Of a DNA stretch of 64,000 nucleotides, positions 47,601 to 53,600 are shown piece by piece. A program made the translations under genes and the position numbers. The notes beneath the pieces were generated by a model. It saw nothing but the letters and a program-made list of their open reading frames with translations, was not told the origin of the DNA and made no database searches. Each line of letters opens with the position of its first letter. The first letter of the stretch is position 1. The DNA lies in contig OX453286.1 of assembly GCA_949710005.1 (NCBI GenBank), positions 24,414,510 through 24,478,509 of the forward strand, read 5' to 3'. This DNA comes from Ricordea florida (lineage: Eukaryota; Cnidaria; Anthozoa; Corallimorpharia; Ricordeidae).

Positions 47601-50600
47601 CTCTCTGAAGCTAACAACCTGAAAACCATTTATCAACTGAGTGAAGAAACCCGTAAGACTTGAAACGTGTCACTGCCTTTGAATGTCTCTAACCACCGCT
47701 TGTCCACATTCAGTCAACTAATTACCATATTTGGAAAGAAAGAGAAACCAAATGAACCTATCAGTGCCAATGAGCTCAAAGACTGGGGTGAGCAGGTTTC
47801 CAAATATGGTACTTGGAAAATGTTGAATCTGGACAAACTGTGAAGCGATGAGTTACGCGTTTCAAGTCTTATGGTTTTCAGGTCTGATGTAATAACAGGC
47901 GTGAAAGGGATTTAAATTCGGGACATCGCGAATACCGGTGCGACGCTCTACCAGCTGTGCCAAGCCAGCCAACTGTTTAGTTGTTATAGAATTTTAGCAT
48001 AAATACTCAGGTGATTATACAAAATTGCGCGCTCTGATTGGTTCGCTATCTCGGATTATCAGCCGATAATCACCTCGACGATCAAAATGGCTGCCAGTCG
48101 TTCGCGCGCTAAAATTTTGTACAATGCTTTTTCTTTTTCTTTTTTTGAAATAATAACCTGTGTATTTATACTAAAGCAATTATTCGCTGAAGTCGAAGTG
48201 ATTATCGGTGAATATTCACCTCGACTTCGTCTCGGTGAATAATTGTTAAATAAAGTTTTCTTTGCTCAACAACATGTCTCTGGGAGACAAATTCAAAGCA
48301 TATTTAAAGGGTTATTACGCTAACAGTGGTTCGTAACGACTTTTGACGACTTTTTAACTAAACTTTAAACTAAATCACCTTTGAACTAAAAAAGCAACTT
48401 GTCCCTGGCTGCCTAATGACAATATTTGATTTTGTCCTTTGTCGGTGTGCAGACGTGGTTCCAAGCAAGGGGCCAAAAATACTGGACCTTAAGCAAGTGG
48501 AGCTTAGGAGGCCTGCTGGTGGCTCTTCTTGTGATCGTGATATGGTTCCCTTTACTGTTTATGTCCTACATAAACTCAGTGTACACCAGCAATCTACCTC
48601 AGGACGCCACCTTCACCCTGTCCATTGGTGGATATCAGGTACGAAATACAGCACTGTTTTGGAGTAGTTTAGCCTTACACGGATATCTAGGTAAACGATG
48701 TGTTCACATTGCAACCACGCGAACTACCATACATAATTATTAAAATCATAATTCTTTAACTTAGATTTAAATTCATTAAGAGAGGGCGACTGTCGAATAC
48801 CGAGGGTAGACTATTCCACAGTGCAGCTCCGCTGTAGTACAGACTTCTTTTACAATAATTAGTGCGGAGCTGTGGGATAGCAAGCCTACAGTTACTATCT
48901 CTTAGGTTATAGGTTAAGCTATCGAAACGGAAGACAAAGCGCGAACTAAGATAATCCGGAATCATGTTATTTACAATTTTGTACATTAATATTGATTTAT
49001 CAACAAGACATTGACGGTCCAATTAAATCCGGTTTACCATCCGTAACAATTCATCAGTACCACGATCGTAATTTGAAAACGTTATGACGCGTGCTGTACG
49101 ATTTTGTAAATTTTTGTAACTTTTGAGAAAGACTCTGGGAACAAGATCCCCGTGCCGAGCTGCAGTAATCAAGATGAGGTTGGACTTATGAATTGTAAAT
49201 GGCAAGTAGAGTGTTAATTATATGGGACTGAATAACTAATACGTTTAATGGCTCTTATACCAGAGGCAATTTGTTTAGACAGCTCGTTGATATGGCACTC
49301 CCATGAAAGATTTTCATCATTGTATATGTTGTGGTTAGATTTTATCCTTGGTTTTTATTTTCCTTTGTTTTGAACTCATTATCATCAAATTACCATAACC
49401 AAAACAAAAGAAAGCCAAATTTGAACCAAGGATAAAATTGAACCACGACATATACACCTAATGATTTAACAGTCGAGACTTATTTTATCGGAAACGCGTT
49501 TATCGTAGCAGTGGTAATCGCTGTAAGATTTGGCAACTTTTGCTTGGAACCAATCAGTATGAATTCTGTCTTTGTCATATTTAAAGTTAGTTTGTTGGCT
49601 GCAAGCCACACACGAATTCTCTGCAAATCAAGATCAATACAACTATTATCTCATCAACTTCACTATCAACTATTTATCTCATCAACATCACTGTCACTAT
49701 CTTGTGGTTGGCGAGAAAATTTGACACGTTAATAAAGTTACTGGCTGATTGACTGACTGACTGCCAACTTTATAAACCATGTCTATGATGGAAGCGACGC
49801 TTACAGGTGATAATTCGAGAATTCCATTTGTTGAACAGACACGTTAAGATTTTTTTTTTTAATATCTTTCTGTCCTCGTTTCACAGCCTCTTTTTAAAGT
49901 CAGTGCACAAGAGCAGTTTCTGAAGACGTTGACAGATGACGAAGTAAACAAAATCGAGAAAAAGCTATCAGAAGACTACACAGATACTCAGGTGCGTCTT
50001 CCTTGCCGTTTATACCTCACTTGCAATGTCAGTACCAACCTTGTATATATAGGATATTACACGGTGGCGCGAAGATATGAATTTTATTTTCGAGTGGGAA
50101 AACAATATTTTACGAACGAGCGCAGCGAGTGAGTAAAATATTGTTTTTGCCACGAGAAAATGAAATTCATATCTTTAAGCCGCCGTGTAATGTTTTTTTT
50201 ATTATATAGACAAAAAGACATCGATACAAATTTCGGAGGGAAATTACGTCATCGATACACTCACGTGTGAGATTATGGAAAATAAACCACTCGGGTCCCG
50301 GATGTAGTTTTTATGAATTTTACGGGTGGTATATTTTCCAGTAAAACACTCGTGTCTATATGATAAATAAAGGATATTATATGGCCACGCAGAAATACGA
50401 AATTTCTTGTCTTATGTCGACAAATATTAAGCGAGTGAGTTCAGCACGAAGAAAAATCTCGTATCTCCAAGCGGCCACGTTGACATTTTAAGGCGCCATT
50501 TATCATGTTACCTTAGCAAAGTGATTTTTCACATGTTAAAATTTTTTGAAGTGTTGTCGTCGTATTTACTGGCGAAAAAAAAGCCTGGAATATGGTAATA

Positions 50601-53600
50601 GTTTTCGACTTATTGCAATAGATCTCGTGAATTTATTCATGCATTAATCATGTGTTGTTGCATTCACTCGCCTCCAATAAGCCAATTGCATCTCGCGATA
50701 GATTCGTTTAATTTTCGTTTGGGCCATACCGCCGGTGATAATCCAATGACAGCAAGCGTTATATAATTAAAAGTAACGACGTACCGGTAAGTCGCCCGGT
50801 TAGCTCAGTTGGTAGAGTGCCGGCCTATCGAGCGCGAGGTCGTGAGTTCAAACCTCAGCCGGACCAACACTCAAGGTCTTAAAATAACTGAGGAGAATGT
50901 GCTGCCTTTGTTATAGCCTCTGCAAGTGGTTAGACATTCTAGTCTTCTCGGATAAAAACGAAAAACCGTAGGCCCCGTCTCACAGCACTGTTCTTGTGGG
51001 ACGTTAAAGATCCCACAACACTGTTCGAAAAGAGTAGGGGACGTAGACCCCGGTGTTGTGGTCGACCTTGGTCAGTAAAGTTGGATTGTAATTAATCAAT
51101 TAATAGAAGAATTGATGTAAAGCACCTTTGAACATATCCATATGAAAACGTGCACGATACAAATTCATTATCATTATGATGTGCTGTTTGCTGTTTTAGG
51201 TGGAATCGTCTCTAGAAAGGTATAGAGGCAAAGGAACTGTTGTTCAAGTCAAGATTGTTGGAAACTCCAGCTCCATTTGGACAATCAGTCCTCCATCAAG
51301 AAAGCTGATGATGAATGACTTACTCTCTATCAACATCACCATGCGCTTTAGTTATGAGTTCACAAGGTCAGATACCTGCACTGTTATCCACAGTTATATA
51401 CCTCTGCTAACCGAGTTCGAGGTCCGTATTGTAAGTTACGGACCGAGTTTTTCCGCTCGGATTGTTTGGAATTTCCTTTGCTATTTACGCGCTCCCTCGC
51501 GTGAATTTCGAAAAACATGGCGTCCCGGTTTGCATCCGTAACAAGCGAAGAAATTATCCAACGAAGCAGTCCCTGAAAACACAAAGAAAGCGACAAAATT
51601 TGGTTTGGCCGTGTTCAAAGGTAATGGTTTATGTTTTTAACCTGGAGTTTATCGATAAAAACCAACGCGGAGAAAGGTCTTGTTTACAAAATGCAAAATA
51701 ATGTTGCTTTGCCGAATTTGATGTCGCTTGTTCACTTGAGAATCAAAGTTAAATAATTTTTTTGTTACAGAATGGTCAAATACAGAAAGAGTTTGCAACT
51801 CCATTTGAAGAAACGTAGCCACCAGAACTAAACAAATGTCTCCAGAAATTTTATCTGTTTGCGAGAAAACGAGACGAGTCATAACAAAAAAAACCCTTAC
51901 GGCGCTGCGAGCCGCGTTGGATCGTCACCTGAGAAGTCCTCTATTTTCCAAGCCATTTTCTTTTTGTGGTGTACATTATCTCATGAACTTTCACTTCGCG
52001 GCTTGGTAAATATCCACCACTAGCCACCCCCACTTCGGTGAATAGTTGTTAAATATCCCGAGGTAGTGCGCCAATCAGATTACTCAAAACGCCAAGGTTG
52101 CTGTGTTGGTATATTCTAATGGCCTAAGTAAACTAACTGTAAATTCTTTTCCTGAGCCCAGCACGCTCAATCCTTCTCCCTTTAGACGTGCCTCGAGAGG
52201 ATTTTGGGAGTTTTTTCTTGGTAAAACAATTATGCAGGGGAATTTGCCTGTACTATATGTATATTATAAGGAAATGTTGCATACTAGTCACGCATTGGAT
52301 CTCAATTGTTAAATATGAGCTTTTTTTGTCAGGGAACCAAAGACCGCGCTTGCTCAGGAGACGATAACTGGTGTGGAACAAATCACTTTAGAACCCGTCA
52401 TCCGACATCAACTCGCCGCCATGTTGAATGGTACCTACAGTAAGGATGACATGTACGTACAACAAACCACGCTGATCTTCATCAGCATTCTCTTTACTTG
52501 GGAGAGTAAGCTCTCGCTCTTTTTGTGCTGCCTCTGTTGTTGCCATAAACGTTTCCGAAATTTTTTTCCTCCGCAGCAAAATAAAGAACTTGTTCCCAAG
52601 CTTCGTGCGCGTGCCAGCCAGCGGCTCGGCTACCCCAGTTTTGATTGAAAACCATAGCAATTTTGTGACCTGCGGTCTGCGCATGCGCTCAAGTGACAAC
52701 GTTGATTGGTGGGAATTGACTCAGTCACAACCCAGGCCCCTGTTTGATCCACAGGACTCAGTTCTGGAAATGATCACATTCAATGATCTTGTACCGCCGC
52801 TTCACTTCTCCTTCTTCACCAGTACTGGGTAACATGCAGTGTTTTTTTGTTTTGAAGTTATATCGTTTAACTTGCAGTGTTTTTTGTTGTTGTTGTTGTT
52901 GTTGTGAAGTTGTATAGTTTAACTGTTTGTCGAGTTTGCTCGCCCGGGGGTTGGTAGTTCTGAAAATAACTGTTGTTGACATTTCGACAACCTTAGTGTT
53001 AAGTACAATAATTTGCATGTCGTCAAGTGGTGGTATTTGTCTCTGTCCAAGGCTCTTATTTGTCGTTTAAGCCTTGATGTTATGGCTGTTTGTCGGTAGG
53101 GCCAATGTGTCTTGTTGCGTTATAGGATCATGGTCGGTTGATGTGTAAATTGTTTTGCATTACAGGTTAATGTTTTTCCAATAACTAAGTCACTTAGCCT
53201 TAGAGAATCGTTTCCCAACAACTTGTTTTTTTTTTAGCCCAGGTTTTATTAAAAGTCACTTGTGTTACAAAATAATAATTTGGCAAAATTGAACTTCTGT
53301 TGCGTCACGTAGTTGAAGTATGTTGAGTCGCGTAATCCTGTTGGTGTGTTGCGTTACGTGATTGCGTTGCGTTATCTTGCAGGATCATCGGTCTTTACGT
53401 GGGATTCGTTTGGTTGGTTGGCAAATTCGTTCGTTTGTTCTTTACGTCAATCTCGTATCGTATCATGTTTGACGAAATGCCAAACGTAGATAAAGTTCTG
53501 AAACTTTGTCTCGACATCTTCATGGTGCGAGAAAGTAAAGAGCTAGAGTTGGAAGAAGATCTATTCGCCAAACTCATGTTCCTTTACAGATCACCGCAAA

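Noticed and set aside
50795..50867. tRNA gene
   Set aside because: Same SINE family as 24513-24830.
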